NCBI GenBank assembly: GCA_035378985.1
Contig: DAOSUR010000002.1
Location: forward strand, 124,001 to 188,000
Reading direction: 5' to 3'
Source of the DNA: Anaerohalosphaeraceae bacterium
GTDB taxonomy: Bacteria; Planctomycetota; Phycisphaerae; Sedimentisphaerales; Anaerohalosphaeraceae
Length of the DNA stretch: 64,000 bases
The notes under the pieces are model-generated. The model ran no database searches, was not told the DNA's origin, and was given only the letters and a program-made list of their open reading frames with translations. Below, piece after piece: positions 8,739-17,057 of this stretch. The translations under genes were made by a program, and so were the position numbers. The number at the start of each line of letters is the position of its first letter. Positions within the stretch are counted from its first letter, which is position 1.

Positions 8739-9781
8739 GCTGGATGCATCCGGAACTGTTTGAAATCCCGTTTCTGCATCAAACCGTCAAAAGCTGGGGG
8801 GTTATGGTCGTTCTGGGCTTTCTGGCGGCCCTGTGGCTGATGCGCCGGCTTGTCAAGACGCTTGGTGAAGACCCTGATATCCTTGGCAATGCCGCCGTTT
8901 ATGCCCTCATTGCGGGCGTCATCGGGGCTCGTGTCTTCTTTGTCGTTCATCACAGGGATCTGTTTGTCGGCCGCTGGATGGAGGTCTTTGCCGTCTGGCA
9001 GGGCGGGGTGGAACTGCTCGGCGGAGTTTTGACGGCCCTGCTGGTTCTCTGGCTGTATCTGAAGAAGCAGAAACGCTCCATTCGTCTGTATTTTGATGTG
9101 CTGGCCATCGGACTGATGGTCGGCATCGGCTTCGGACGCATCGGCTGCTTCTTCAGCGGCTGCTGCTTCGGCAAATGCACTGACCTGCCCTGGGGTGTCC
9201 GCTTCCCTTACGGCTCTTTGGTCTATCAGAGTCAGATTCATCCGGACCCGAAGCGTCATCGGGACAAGCCCTATCTGGACCTGCCTGCCGACTTTTTTGG
9301 CATCCCCGGTCCCGATGGCAAATGGCTTCCGGTCGATGAGCCCAACAAGCACAATGCCTATCTAAAACCCTTTGAAGAGCTCACCCCCGAACAGCAGAAA
9401 CAGGTCTCTGAAGGTCCGTATCGGTGTCTGAAGGTTCATCCCACGCAGCTGTATTCGAGTGCCAACGGTTTTCTGCTGGCGGCTGTGCTTTTGGGGCTCT
9501 GGAAAAAGTTCGGACGGATGCGGCCCGGTGTGACGGCTGGTTCAATGCTTATTCTCTACGGGATTACCCGCTTCTTTCTTGAAACCCTCCGGGATGACAA
9601 TCCCTTTGAATACAGCGGTTTCTGGCTTCTGTATCGGGGCGGCACCATCTCGCAGAATATGGCGATTTATCTGATTTTGTTTGGGATTTGCGTGATTGCA
9701 TATTCGCTCTGGAAGCCGTCTCCGCTGCCCGCTGTTTCTCCCGCTGCTTCCCCAAAGAAAAAATCCTCCAAATCCAAATAG
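8735..9781 (+). CDS. lgt: Prolipoprotein diacylglyceryl transferase
   Basis: An integral membrane enzyme, 348 residues from the TTG at 8735 or 345 from the ATG at 8744; neither has a clear ribosome site, so the start is uncertain. It transfers diacylglycerol from phosphatidylglycerol to the lipobox cysteine of prolipoproteins. Family marks: several hydrophobic segments, GARVFFVVHH, WQGGVELLGGVL (for HGGL), GRIGCFFSGCCFGKCTDLPW and GVRFPYG, then HPTQLYSS and the C-terminal YGITRFFLETLRDDNP. The insert between residues about 165 and 230, with PDGKWLPVDEPNKHNAY, makes it longer than the proteobacterial enzyme. It has substrates in this window: the lipoproteins at 11311, 17058 and 27631. It ends seven bases from the convergent bioF-like gene. 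Confidence 0.93.
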   Translation: MSWMHPELFEIPFLHQTVKSWGVMVVLGFLAALWLMRRLVKTLGEDPDILGNAAVYALIAGVIGARVFFVVHHRDLFVGRWMEVFAVWQGGVELLGGVLTALLVLWLYLKKQKRSIRLYFDVLAIGLMVGIGFGRIGCFFSGCCFGKCTDLPWGVRFPYGSLVYQSQIHPDPKRHRDKPYLDLPADFFGIPGPDGKWLPVDEPNKHNAYLKPFEELTPEQQKQVSEGPYRCLKVHPTQLYSSANGFLLAAVLLGLWKKFGRMRPGVTAGSMLILYGITRFFLETLRDDNPFEYSGFWLLYRGGTISQNMAIYLILFGICVIAYSLWKPSPLPAVSPAASPKKKSSKSK

Positions 9782-9788
9782 GTTTTCT

Positions 9789-10958
9789 TTAGTAGGCCGC
9801 TAATTGACTGAGGACGCGGCAGAGGCCGTCCATCTGCTCTTGTGTATGGGCGTATTGTATGCTCAGACGAAGCCGAGCTGCACCCTTAGGGACAGTCGGG
9901 GGGCGAATGGCGGTCACGAAATACCCTTCCGCCTCCAGCCGGCCGGCCCACCGGAGGGCTTTTTCGCTTTCGCCCAAGATTATTGGGATAATTTGAGAGG
10001 CCGTTTGCCCGATATTCAGGCCCATTTTCATCAGCTGATTGCGCAGGTAAGCGGCGTTTTCGGACAGTTGTTTGCGGCGATGGGGCTCGTTTTGAATAAT
10101 TCGAATGGCTGTGAGGGCCGCTGCCGCACAGGCCGCCGGAGCAGCGGTTGTATAAATCAAAGGCCGTCCGCGATTGATCAGCAGGTCGATGACCGCCGCC
10201 GGTGCCGCCGCCAGGGCCCCTGCACATCCGGCCGCCTTGCCAAGTGGGGCAATCAGAATATCAACGTTGTCCAAAATCCCCAGCTGTTCGGCCAGTCCGG
10301 CACCGCTCGGACCGAAGCAGCCCAATCCGTGCGCCTCATCCACAATCAGCACCGCCCCGAACCGTTCCTTGAGTTCTGCCAGGATGTCCAGCCGGGCCGG
10401 GTCGCCGTCCATAGAGAAGATGCTTTCGGTCACGATGTATTTGCGGCGGTATTTTGCATCCGCCAAAAACCGCTGAAGCCGTTGGTCGCTTTCATCCCGG
10501 TATGTCCGAAAATCAGCCCCGCTGGTCCGCACGGCATCCACAATCGATGCATGGCAGCGGTGGTCCATCAGCACCAAATCCCCCTTGGCCGGCAGGGTCG
10601 TCAAAATCGTCTGATTGGCCGACCAGCCGGAGGGAAAATACAGCGCCCGCTCCTTGCCTGCCCAGTCGGCGAAGGCCTCCTCCAGCTCCGTGTGGGGACG
10701 GAGGGTTCCGCAAATCAGTCGGGAGGCTCCCGCTCCCCAGCCGTACTTTTGAATCGCTTCGACAGCGGCTTTCCGGAGCCGCTCATCTTCCGCCAGATTC
10801 AGGTAATTGTTGCTGCAGAACAGCACCTTCTCCCGCTGCGGCTGGTCGGCTGTGCGGACTGTCGTTCCGTGAACCTCGGCAATTGTCCGCAGCCGACGAC
10901 GCAGATTAGCCGCCTCAAGAGACGCCAGCTCCTGTTCGAAATCTTCAAATCCGTGCAT
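9789..10958 (-). CDS. bioF: 8-amino-7-oxononanoate synthase / alpha-oxoamine synthase family
   Basis: A 389-residue PLP enzyme of the alpha-oxoamine synthase family, which condenses an acyl-CoA with an amino acid; AONS (biotin) and 2-amino-3-ketobutyrate ligase are the closest types. Seen: SNNYLNLAEDERLRKA (near 55), GWGAGASRLICGTLRPHTELE (near 80), HRCHASIVDAVRTSGA, VTESIFSMDGDPARLD, VIVDEAHG-like LIVDEAHGLGCFG, and the PLP lysine in APLGKAAGCAGA (near 244). The frame continues 39 codons upstream, but the ATG at 10958 has AGAGAAAAGGCG before it and begins the usual helix. No other biotin gene is present, so bioF is likely but not certain. Confidence 0.8.
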   Translation of the reverse strand: MHGFEDFEQELASLEAANLRRRLRTIAEVHGTTVRTADQPQREKVLFCSNNYLNLAEDERLRKAAVEAIQKYGWGAGASRLICGTLRPHTELEEAFADWAGKERALYFPSGWSANQTILTTLPAKGDLVLMDHRCHASIVDAVRTSGADFRTYRDESDQRLQRFLADAKYRRKYIVTESIFSMDGDPARLDILAELKERFGAVLIVDEAHGLGCFGPSGAGLAEQLGILDNVDILIAPLGKAAGCAGALAAAPAAVIDLLINRGRPLIYTTAAPAACAAAALTAIRIIQNEPHRRKQLSENAAYLRNQLMKMGLNIGQTASQIIPIILGESEKALRWAGRLEAEGYFVTAIRPPTVPKGAARLRLSIQYAHTQEQMDGLCRVLSQLAAY

Positions 10959-11310
10959 TCGTCTTACGCCTTTTCTCTGCAATTTGTTGGAAAAGACATC
11001 ATTTTCCAGTGCTTTTGCGGTTTTGGCAAGTTTGTATCGGCTTTTGGTTTTTGAGGTGTCGTGGACATTCGGCATTCACCACGGATTACGCGGATTTGAT
11101 AATGAAGAAAGGACGGGCGAGTCGAGTCAACAGGGAACAGTGAAGAGGGAGGAGGCATTCGTTTCTTTGGGCTTATCGCCTCGAGCTGTTTTTCCGGCAG
11201 GTGGTTTTATAGGCCGGCGGGCGGGTTTGGCCGGCAGGGGAACAGAGTTTGTCTATAGACAAAAAAGCCGGCGGAGGGCCGGCTTGGAAAAAACAAGGAG
11301 GATTCCGGGA
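10959..11310. other. 352-base gap between bioF and the lipoprotein gene
   Basis: Apart from the terminator at 11261-11285 and a GTCTATAGAC palindrome next to it (11251-11260), nothing recognisable was found. The bioF frame stays open through part of it, so a longer bioF start at 11075 cannot be excluded. The change in strand composition described in the findings happens at about this place. No DnaA boxes were seen here. Confidence 0.5.
11261..11285 (-). terminator. Rho-independent terminator of the ilv operon
   Basis: AAGCCGGC (11265-11272) pairs with GCCGGCTT (11278-11285) around a five-base loop. On the minus strand the stem is followed by TTTTTT. It lies 26 bases past the lipoprotein stop, at the end of ilvB-ilvN-ilvC-lipoprotein. 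Confidence 0.85.
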
Positions 11311-12048
11311 TTACATATACATTACGTCGGGGTGTTTTTCGAAGGGTATTTTGCGGAACCAGGCGGGGGAGGCTTTGATTTTGATTTTGACGATGTCGTT
11401 AAGAATCAGCATTCGGATGCGGCTTGGGCCGAGCGTCGGATGTTCGAACTCCAGACCCTCCAGCCAGCTGAGGTGTGAGGCCAGTGCCGGGGATTGTTCG
11501 AGTTTGATCAAAACTGACTGGAAGAGCTGACTGACCATCATGGCGGAACTCTGCAGTGTCCCGCTGTCGGCGGTGACCTGAAGGGCATCGTTGTTAAACT
11601 GCTTCTGTACTTCCTTCAGGACGGCGATAAAACGGGCATTCTGAGTGGGATAGGCCGCATTGAGGACCTGCTCATCGAGGACTAATTCCGCATCCAGCCG
11701 GACCTTGGGCCGCGGGGGAGCGTTAGGGCCCAGACGCTGTTCGACGCAGGAAAAGCCGTATTTGCGGACGGCCAGCAGAGACTCTTCGTCAAAGGCGACC
11801 ATGTTGAACCAATGGGTGCGGCCTTTGTCCCGTTCATTCCAGGAGGCCGCAACGCTTTCGCTCTGGCTGAGGTATTCGAAGAGGGGATCGCAAATGGAAG
11901 AAAGGACCTGTGCCGAGGTGCTTTGCCGAAGAATGGTACCGTCGTATTTTTCAAAAACGACTTTTTCTTCGTTGAAGGTCTGAACACAGCCGCTCAGCAG
12001 CAGGAAGGCCGGCAGTGCGGCCCATGTGATAAGGCCCGTTCGGTTCAC
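11311..12048 (-). CDS. Lipoprotein of unknown function
   Basis: A 245-residue protein with a lipoprotein signal: hydrophobic LITWAALPAFLLLSGC ending in lipobox LSGC, then a short QTFNEEK linker. I do not recognise the mature domain; it is mixed alpha/beta with no visible catalytic motif. The start is taken as the GTG at 12048, which follows AAAGGGGC; an ATG at 12096 would overlap ilvC by 25 bases and put extra charged residues before the signal. It sits 23 bases after ilvC and before the operon terminator, so it is probably co-transcribed with the branched-chain genes, though a shared role is not evident. Confidence 0.7.
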   Translation of the reverse strand: MNRTGLITWAALPAFLLLSGCVQTFNEEKVVFEKYDGTILRQSTSAQVLSSICDPLFEYLSQSESVAASWNERDKGRTHWFNMVAFDEESLLAVRKYGFSCVEQRLGPNAPPRPKVRLDAELVLDEQVLNAAYPTQNARFIAVLKEVQKQFNNDALQVTADSGTLQSSAMMVSQLFQSVLIKLEQSPALASHLSWLEGLEFEHPTLGPSRIRMLILNDIVKIKIKASPAWFRKIPFEKHPDVMYM

Positions 12049-12071
12049 AGTGTGCCCCTTTCGTTTGACAG

Positions 12072-13073
12072 TTAGATTTCCTTGGCGTGAATCCATTTCA
12101 TCATTTTTCGCAGTTTTCGTCCGACTTGTTCAAGCTGGGAGTTGTAGTCTTTCTGGTAGAGTTCGTTGAACTTTTTGAGGCCGGACTGGTATTCGGCGAC
12201 CCATTCTTTGGCAAAAGCACCGGAGGTAATTTCGCCGAGAATCTTCTTCATTTCGGCTCTGGTTTGTTCGGTGATGATTCGCGGGCCGCGGGTAAGGTCG
12301 CCGTATTCGGCGGTGTTGGAGATGCTGTAGCGCATGTAGCTCATGCCGCCCTGATACATCAGGTCCACGATGAGTTTGACCTCGTGCATGCATTCGAAAT
12401 AGGCGATTTCGGGCTGATAGCCGGCTTCGACGAGGGTTTCAAATCCGGCTTTAATCAGGGCCGTCAGGCCGCCGCAGAGGACGACCTGTTCGCCGAACAG
12501 GTCGGTTTCCGTTTCTTCTTTGAAGGTGGTTCGGAGGATTCCGGCCCGTGCGCCTCCGATGCCGTTGCCCCATGCCAGGGCAATCTGGAGGGCGGTTCCG
12601 GTGGCATCCTGCTGGACGGCCACGAGGCAGGGAACACCGCCGCCTTTTTCAAATTCACTGCGGACGAGGTGCCCGGGGCCTTTGGGGGCGATCATGACGA
12701 CGTTGATGTCGGCCGGCGGTTTGATGTAGCCGAAATGGATGTTGAACCCGTGGCAGAAGCCGAGTGTTTGGCCCGCTTTGAGGTTGGGAGCAATCTCCGT
12801 CTGATAAACCTTGGACTGCACTTCGTCGGGGAGTGTGACAATAATCAGAGCAGCCCCCTTGACGGCGTCTGCAATCGGCCCGGGTTTAAACCCGTGTTCC
12901 AAAGCGAGTTTGTAGTTGTCGGTTCCTTTGAGTTCTGCGACGGCGACTTCGATACCGCTGTCGCGGAGGTTTTGGCTGTGGGCGTGGCCCTGGCTGCCGT
13001 ATCCGATGACGGCGACTTTTTTGCCTTTGAGGGCGTCAATCGGGGCGTCCTGTTCATAATAAATTTTTGCCAT
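12072..13073 (-). CDS. ilvC: Ketol-acid reductoisomerase (NADP+)
   Basis: A 333-residue class I enzyme that isomerises and reduces acetolactate or acetohydroxybutyrate for valine, leucine and isoleucine. The N-terminal Rossmann motif is VIGYGSQGHAHSQNLRDSG (near 23), then ITLPDEVQ-type VTLPDEVQSKVY, FCHGFNIHFG, APKGPGHLVRSEFEKGGGVP, and the acid cluster around LFGEQVVLCGG with ETLVEAGYQPEIAYFECMHE. C-terminal MRYSISNTAEYGD is also typical. AGGAGATAAAACACA precedes the ATG. It follows ilvN by 138 bases in the minus-strand operon ilvB-ilvN-ilvC. Confidence 0.96.
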   Translation of the reverse strand: MAKIYYEQDAPIDALKGKKVAVIGYGSQGHAHSQNLRDSGIEVAVAELKGTDNYKLALEHGFKPGPIADAVKGAALIIVTLPDEVQSKVYQTEIAPNLKAGQTLGFCHGFNIHFGYIKPPADINVVMIAPKGPGHLVRSEFEKGGGVPCLVAVQQDATGTALQIALAWGNGIGGARAGILRTTFKEETETDLFGEQVVLCGGLTALIKAGFETLVEAGYQPEIAYFECMHEVKLIVDLMYQGGMSYMRYSISNTAEYGDLTRGPRIITEQTRAEMKKILGEITSGAFAKEWVAEYQSGLKKFNELYQKDYNSQLEQVGRKLRKMMKWIHAKEI

Positions 13074-13211
13074 TGTGTTTTATCTCCTATTGAAGACTTT
13101 TGTTGTATATTTTTTGGTTTTTTCAGGATAAGCAGGAACCGGATTGTTTTCAACTTTTTTCTTTGCTGTCCGTGCAGTTTTACCGACCGCTTTTTTGAAG
13201 ATTCGAGCTGT

Positions 13212-13724
13212 TTATTTGCCGTCGTCGGAGTTTTCCGCCTGGACGACTCGGCTCTGACGTGCCATGGCCACGGTGCCGGTGCGGACGAGGTTTTTGATGC
13301 CGTAGGGTCGGCAGGCCTCGATAAAGGCCTCGATTTTGCTTTCAGGACCGGCGACTTCAACCATCACGAATTTGGAGCCGATGTCCACAACTTTTCCCTG
13401 AAACATCTCGACCAGAGCAAGGATTTCCGGGCGTTTTTCAGGCGGACAGGCGACGCTGATGAGCATCAGGTCCCTGGCAACGACATCCATGCCGGCAAAG
13501 TCCTGAACTTTGACGACGGTGACGATTTTGGCCAGCTGTTTGCGGACTTGTTCGACGACGCGGTCATCGCCGATGACGACGATAGTCATGCGCGACAGGG
13601 AGGGGTCGTCGGTTCGGCCGACAGCAAGGGAGTCAATATTAAAAGCCCGTGCGGCGAACATTCCAGCCACGTGGGCCAGAACACCGGGTTTATTCTGAAC
13701 TAAAGCGCTGAGAATATGTTTCAT
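13212..13724 (-). CDS. ilvN: Acetolactate synthase small (regulatory) subunit
   Basis: A 170-residue regulatory subunit. The N-terminal ACT domain begins HILSALVQNKPGVLAHVAGM and continues NIDSLAVGRTDDPSLSRMTI, the family signature for valine feedback binding; the C-terminal half carries RELMLI-like RDLMLISV and GPESKIEAFIEACRPYGI. Length is that of the long IlvH/IlvN type. AGGAAAGGATGAACA precedes the ATG, and 36 bases separate it from ilvB upstream. It binds IlvB and should confer end-product control. Confidence 0.95.
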   Translation of the reverse strand: MKHILSALVQNKPGVLAHVAGMFAARAFNIDSLAVGRTDDPSLSRMTIVVIGDDRVVEQVRKQLAKIVTVVKVQDFAGMDVVARDLMLISVACPPEKRPEILALVEMFQGKVVDIGSKFVMVEVAGPESKIEAFIEACRPYGIKNLVRTGTVAMARQSRVVQAENSDDGK

Positions 13725-13760
13725 TGTTCATCCTTTCCTGTGAAAAGATGGTTTCGGTTT

Positions 13761-15476
13761 TCAGGCCATTTCGAAGATATCCAGACCGTCCATTTCGTGG
13801 AGTGATTTTCCGGCCGGGACCATGGGCCAGACGTTTTCCTCCGGGTCTACATGAAAATCGGCCACACAGGGTCTTTTTTCTGCGAGCATGGCTTTGATAA
13901 CGGCTGGGACTTCCTCTTTTTTCTCGGCGCGGAGTCCGACGGCCCCGAAGGCCTCGGCGAGCCGGGCGAAATCAGGGCTTTTGAGGGAGCTGCAGGAGTA
14001 GCGTTTGCCGTAAAAGAGTTCCTGCCACTGGCGGACCATCCCCATATAGCCGTTGTTGATCAGGCAGACTTTGACAGGCAGTTCATACATAACGGCGGTG
14101 GACAGTTCGGTCAGGGTCATATTGAAGCTGCTGTCGCCGTCGATGTCGATGACAAGGGCATCGGGGTTGGCAATCTTGGCGCCGATGGCGGCCGGCAGAC
14201 CGAAGCCCATCGTGCCCAGTCCGCCGGAGGTGATGAACTGACGCGGCCGGTTGAAACGATAGAATTGGGCTGTCCACATCTGATGCTGGCCGACACCGGT
14301 GGTGATAATCGCCTGGCCCTGAGTCTGTCTCCAGAGTTCTTCGATGACATACTGGGGTTTGATGGTTTTGGCGTTCCGATTGTAGCGGAGCGGATGGCGT
14401 TTTTTCCATTCGGCGATTTGGTCGAACCATTCTTTTCGCTCTTTGTATTCGACCAGCTCGAGCATTTCCGTCAAAACGTGTCGGGCGCTTCCGACGACCG
14501 GAATATCCGCCGGGACGTTTTTGGAGATGCTGGACGGGTCTAGGTCAATATGGATGACGCGGGCGTTCGGGGCAAAGGCCTTGAGTTTTCCGGTGACACG
14601 GTCATCGAAACGAGCTCCCACACAGATAAGCAGGTCACAGTTCTGCACCGCGAAGTTGGCATAGGCGGCTCCGTGCATGCCGAGCATGTCGAGAGACAGA
14701 GGGTCATTTTGGTCGAAGGCCCCCAGTCCCATCAGGGTCATTGTAACAGGGATGTTGGCTTTTTTAGCCAGTTTCCGCAGGGGTTCGGAGGCATTGCCGC
14801 TGATGACGCCTCCGCCGACGTAGAGGACGGGTCTTTGAGAGCTGTTGACGGCCTCTGCGGCGGCTGTAATTTGGCGGGCGTGTCCCCGTTCGCGAATGCG
14901 ATAGCCCGGCAAATCAAGCGGCTGCGGGGGTGTGGCCGGCACCTGAGCGATTTGCATATCCACGGGAATGTCAATCAGGACCGGCCCCGGTCTGCCGGTG
15001 GAAGCAATAAAGAAGGCCTCGCGGATGGTTTGGGCCAGTTCATTGGGGTTTTTGACAATCACATTGTGTTTGGTGATCGGCCGCGTAATGCCGGTTGTAT
15101 CGGCTTCCTGGAAGGCGTCGTTGCCGATCAGTTCCGTGCGGACCTGTCCGGTTAAGGCGACGAGAGGGACGGAGTCCATCATCGCGGTAGCCAGGCCGGT
15201 GGTCAGATTGGTGGCACCCGGACCGGATGTGGCGACAACGACACCCACCTTTCCTGTAGAACGGGCATAGGCATCAGCCATGTGGCAGCCGCCTTGCTCA
15301 TGTCGGGGAATGACGACGCGAATGGGGGAATCATAGAGTTTGTCAAACAGCGGCAGTACGACGCCGCCGAGGTATCCGAAGAGCACATCGACCCCGTGCT
15401 CGAGGAGGGTATCGACAATAATCTGGCTGCCGGGTTTGGTTTGAACGGCTGTTTTTTCGCTCGTATTGTCTTTCAT
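13761..15476 (-). CDS. ilvB: Acetolactate synthase large (catalytic) subunit
   Basis: A 571-residue ThDP enzyme condensing two pyruvates, or pyruvate and 2-oxobutyrate. The N-terminal ThDP domain has FGYLGGVVLPLFDKL and IPRHEQGGCHMADAYARSTG with the catalytic Glu (near 60), then VVATSGPGATNLTTGLATA. The FAD-like middle domain and the C-terminal ThDP domain follow; the latter has TSGGLGTMGFGLPAAIGA and the metal-binding DGDSSFNMTLTELSTA with NNGYMGMVRQWQELFY. AGGAG lies six bases before the ATG. It is the first structural gene after the promoter at 15806-15833, with a leader of more than 300 bases. Confidence 0.96.
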   Translation of the reverse strand: MKDNTSEKTAVQTKPGSQIIVDTLLEHGVDVLFGYLGGVVLPLFDKLYDSPIRVVIPRHEQGGCHMADAYARSTGKVGVVVATSGPGATNLTTGLATAMMDSVPLVALTGQVRTELIGNDAFQEADTTGITRPITKHNVIVKNPNELAQTIREAFFIASTGRPGPVLIDIPVDMQIAQVPATPPQPLDLPGYRIRERGHARQITAAAEAVNSSQRPVLYVGGGVISGNASEPLRKLAKKANIPVTMTLMGLGAFDQNDPLSLDMLGMHGAAYANFAVQNCDLLICVGARFDDRVTGKLKAFAPNARVIHIDLDPSSISKNVPADIPVVGSARHVLTEMLELVEYKERKEWFDQIAEWKKRHPLRYNRNAKTIKPQYVIEELWRQTQGQAIITTGVGQHQMWTAQFYRFNRPRQFITSGGLGTMGFGLPAAIGAKIANPDALVIDIDGDSSFNMTLTELSTAVMYELPVKVCLINNGYMGMVRQWQELFYGKRYSCSSLKSPDFARLAEAFGAVGLRAEKKEEVPAVIKAMLAEKRPCVADFHVDPEENVWPMVPAGKSLHEMDGLDIFEMA

Positions 15477-15518
15477 TGGAAACTCCTATACAGAAAGTAT
15501 TTTTCTGCGTCCGGATGC

Positions 15519-15608
15519 CTAAGTTTGCGCAGAAGAGCGGTATTTTTCGGAAGTCGGTTCGAAACACGGGGGAGTCGGCTGTACGCCGCAAAAGGCATGT
15601 CTTTTCAT
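15519..15608 (-). CDS. Candidate 29-residue leader ORF upstream of ilvB
   Basis: An ATG at 15608 with CAGGAGAAACATT directly upstream opens a 29-codon ORF ending in TAG 42 bases before ilvB. The peptide is basic and Pro/Cys-containing (starts MKRHAFCGVQPTPPC). It does not have the Leu/Val/Ile run expected of a classical ilv attenuator peptide. The ribosome site is as good as those of neighbouring genes, which is the main reason to list it. Function unknown; chance is possible. Confidence 0.35.
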   Translation of the reverse strand: MKRHAFCGVQPTPPCFEPTSEKYRSSAQT

Positions 15609-15736
15609 AATGTTTCTCCTGATAAACATACTGTTATACCGAATTCTGCGGCATTGAAGGCATCGGCCGTCGGTCTCCACCGGCAAACCCCGAGTCTGTC
15701 CGGCAGAAACGAACGGGTTTTTTGAGCCCGCCGCAA

Positions 15737-15775
15737 AATCGTCATCACAACGCTTTGTTGTGTTTCAGGACGATT
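15737..15775 (-). promoter_or_regulatory. Imperfect hairpin in the ilv leader
   Basis: On the minus strand AATCGTC (15769-15775) pairs with GACGATT (15737-15743), enclosing an inner CACAAC/GTTGTG stem with loop AAAGC. Only four T follow, so it is not a clear terminator; it could be a leader structure or protein site. Confidence 0.35.
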
Positions 15776-15805
15776 CTTCGCCTGATTACGAAAGAACCAC
15801 TACAC

Positions 15806-15833
15806 AGTATATCGGTTTTTTTCGGAAAATCAA
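15806..15833 (-). promoter_or_regulatory. Sigma-70 promoter of the ilvBNC operon
   Basis: On the minus strand TTGATT (-35, 15828-15833), a 16-base spacer and TATACT (-10, 15806-15811). Both hexamers are close to consensus. It is divergent from the promoter at 15875. Confidence 0.7.
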
Positions 15834-15874
15834 TTCCTTTTTTGTTTTTCGGTGAAAACCTGTGTAAAGTTCGA

Positions 15875-15902
15875 TTGCAAGCGGCGATTTTGGCGATATA
15901 AT
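15875..15902 (+). promoter_or_regulatory. Sigma-70 promoter of the bamD-lptE-ftsH run
   Basis: TTGCAA (15875-15880), 16 bases, and a perfect TATAAT (15897-15902). The predicted transcription start near 15909 lies downstream of the longer in-frame ATG at 15852, which supports the ATG at 15957 as the true start. Confidence 0.75.
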
Positions 15903-15956
15903 GTCGAGTATAAGAATGGGTCACGGAAGATATCCTGCGGTGGGAAGGATTGTAAG

Positions 15957-17054
15957 ATGTTTAATTTTAACAGGTTAGCAGTTTTTGGACTCTGTGCGGC
16001 TTGGGGCTTTTCCGTGCCGGGAATGTGTGAGCAGACTTGGCGATTGTCGCCTGAGTCGGGCTGGCAGGAGGTTTCCGCAAGTCCGGAGGGGCAATTTCTG
16101 CTGAAACTTTCGGAAATCAAGCAGCAGATTGAACAGGGTGACAGCGGGGCAGCGGAGCGGGCCCTTGACCATTTGCAGACGGATTTTCCACAGTTTTCCG
16201 GGCCTGATTTGGCCCTTTATATCCAGGGGGAGAAGCAGTATATTCGAAATAACTGGTCGAAAGCGGCCAAGCAGTATAAGAAATGTCTGACGGATTATCC
16301 GGACAGCCCCCTGCTGATGGCGGCGGCCGAACGGCTGTATTCGATTGGAGCGGCTTATATGGGGGGGCAAAAGAGGCCGTTTTTGAAGATTTTCCGGCTG
16401 CCGGCTTACGAAGAGGGAGAAAAAATCCTGCGGGACCTGGCTGACCGCTGGGGGCGGGCACCGCTGGCGTATCGGTCGCTGATTACGATTGCGGAAAACC
16501 AGGAACGTCGGGAGCAGTATCTGGATGCATATCAGACATGGTCGGAGATTGCCGACCGCTGGCCGACGGGAGAGAGCGGACGAATTGCTTTGCTGCGAAT
16601 GGCTCAGACGCTTCATGCTTCGTATCGAAGTCCGCATTATGATGCAACGGTGCTGCGGGGGGCCTCGAGTTATTTTGAGGACTATCGAAAGCGGTATGAA
16701 GCCAGTGCATCGGAACTGGGGATTGAACAGACGCTGGAGATGATTGCGGAACAGCAGGCCTACAAGATTTTTTTTGTGGGGCTTTATTATGAACGAACGG
16801 AACAGACAGGGGCGGCTCTGATGTATTATCGAACGGCGATGGAGCAGTTTCCTGGGACCCGGGCGGCCCAGATGGCGAAAGAGCATACGTCGGCCCTGGA
16901 AGCGGGGCGGAGTCTGCTGCCGGCCAAGAGTTTCCGGCGGAAGTGCATCGAAGCGGGGGCGAGTTTTCTGGACCACTGGTTTGGTTTGGGATATGTGCTG
17001 GATTTGCCGACGGGAAAAGAACGGAAACAGCTGAATCCTGCGGAGGGAGTCTAA
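15957..17054 (+). CDS. BamD-like outer membrane assembly TPR protein
   Basis: A 365-residue exported protein. A signal peptide (FNFNRLAVFGLCAAWGFSVPGMC) is followed by helical, TPR-like repeats such as GEKQYIRNNWSKAAKQYKKC, LTDYPDSPLLMAAAERLY and ERTEQTGAALMYYRTAMEQF, the pattern of the BamD/YfiO family, which helps insert outer membrane beta-barrels. It is longer than proteobacterial BamD (about 245). The Cys near residue 23 (PGMC) could be lipidated, but the lipobox is poor. The start at 15957 follows GGGAAGGATTGTAAG and lies downstream of the promoter. An LptE-like gene follows after three bases, so the pair suggests outer membrane biogenesis. The family match is by eye. Confidence 0.65.
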   Translation: MFNFNRLAVFGLCAAWGFSVPGMCEQTWRLSPESGWQEVSASPEGQFLLKLSEIKQQIEQGDSGAAERALDHLQTDFPQFSGPDLALYIQGEKQYIRNNWSKAAKQYKKCLTDYPDSPLLMAAAERLYSIGAAYMGGQKRPFLKIFRLPAYEEGEKILRDLADRWGRAPLAYRSLITIAENQERREQYLDAYQTWSEIADRWPTGESGRIALLRMAQTLHASYRSPHYDATVLRGASSYFEDYRKRYEASASELGIEQTLEMIAEQQAYKIFFVGLYYERTEQTGAALMYYRTAMEQFPGTRAAQMAKEHTSALEAGRSLLPAKSFRRKCIEAGASFLDHWFGLGYVLDLPTGKERKQLNPAEGV

Positions 17055-17057
17055 CGT

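Larger units (their letters stand above)
15477..15956. other. Divergent regulatory region between ilvB and the bamD-like gene
   Basis: This 480-base gap holds back-to-back promoters (15806-15833 minus; 15875-15902 plus) and, on the ilv side, a leader of more than 300 bases. The leader contains an imperfect hairpin (15737-15775) and a 29-codon ORF with its own ribosome site (15519-15608). No T-box or other riboswitch consensus could be made out by eye. Confidence 0.6.

Noticed and set aside
9804..11054. A 416-codon plus-strand frame opposite bioF
   Set aside because: It is antisense to a gene with clear PLP-enzyme motifs, and its composition is that of a shadow frame.
12087..13703. A 538-codon plus-strand frame across ilvC and ilvN
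   Set aside because: It is antisense to two well-recognised genes, rich in Phe/Asp/Gly, with no domain.
15477..15840. T-box riboswitch in the ilv leader
   Set aside because: No AGGGUGGNACCGCG-like T-box sequence or specifier loop could be found by eye.
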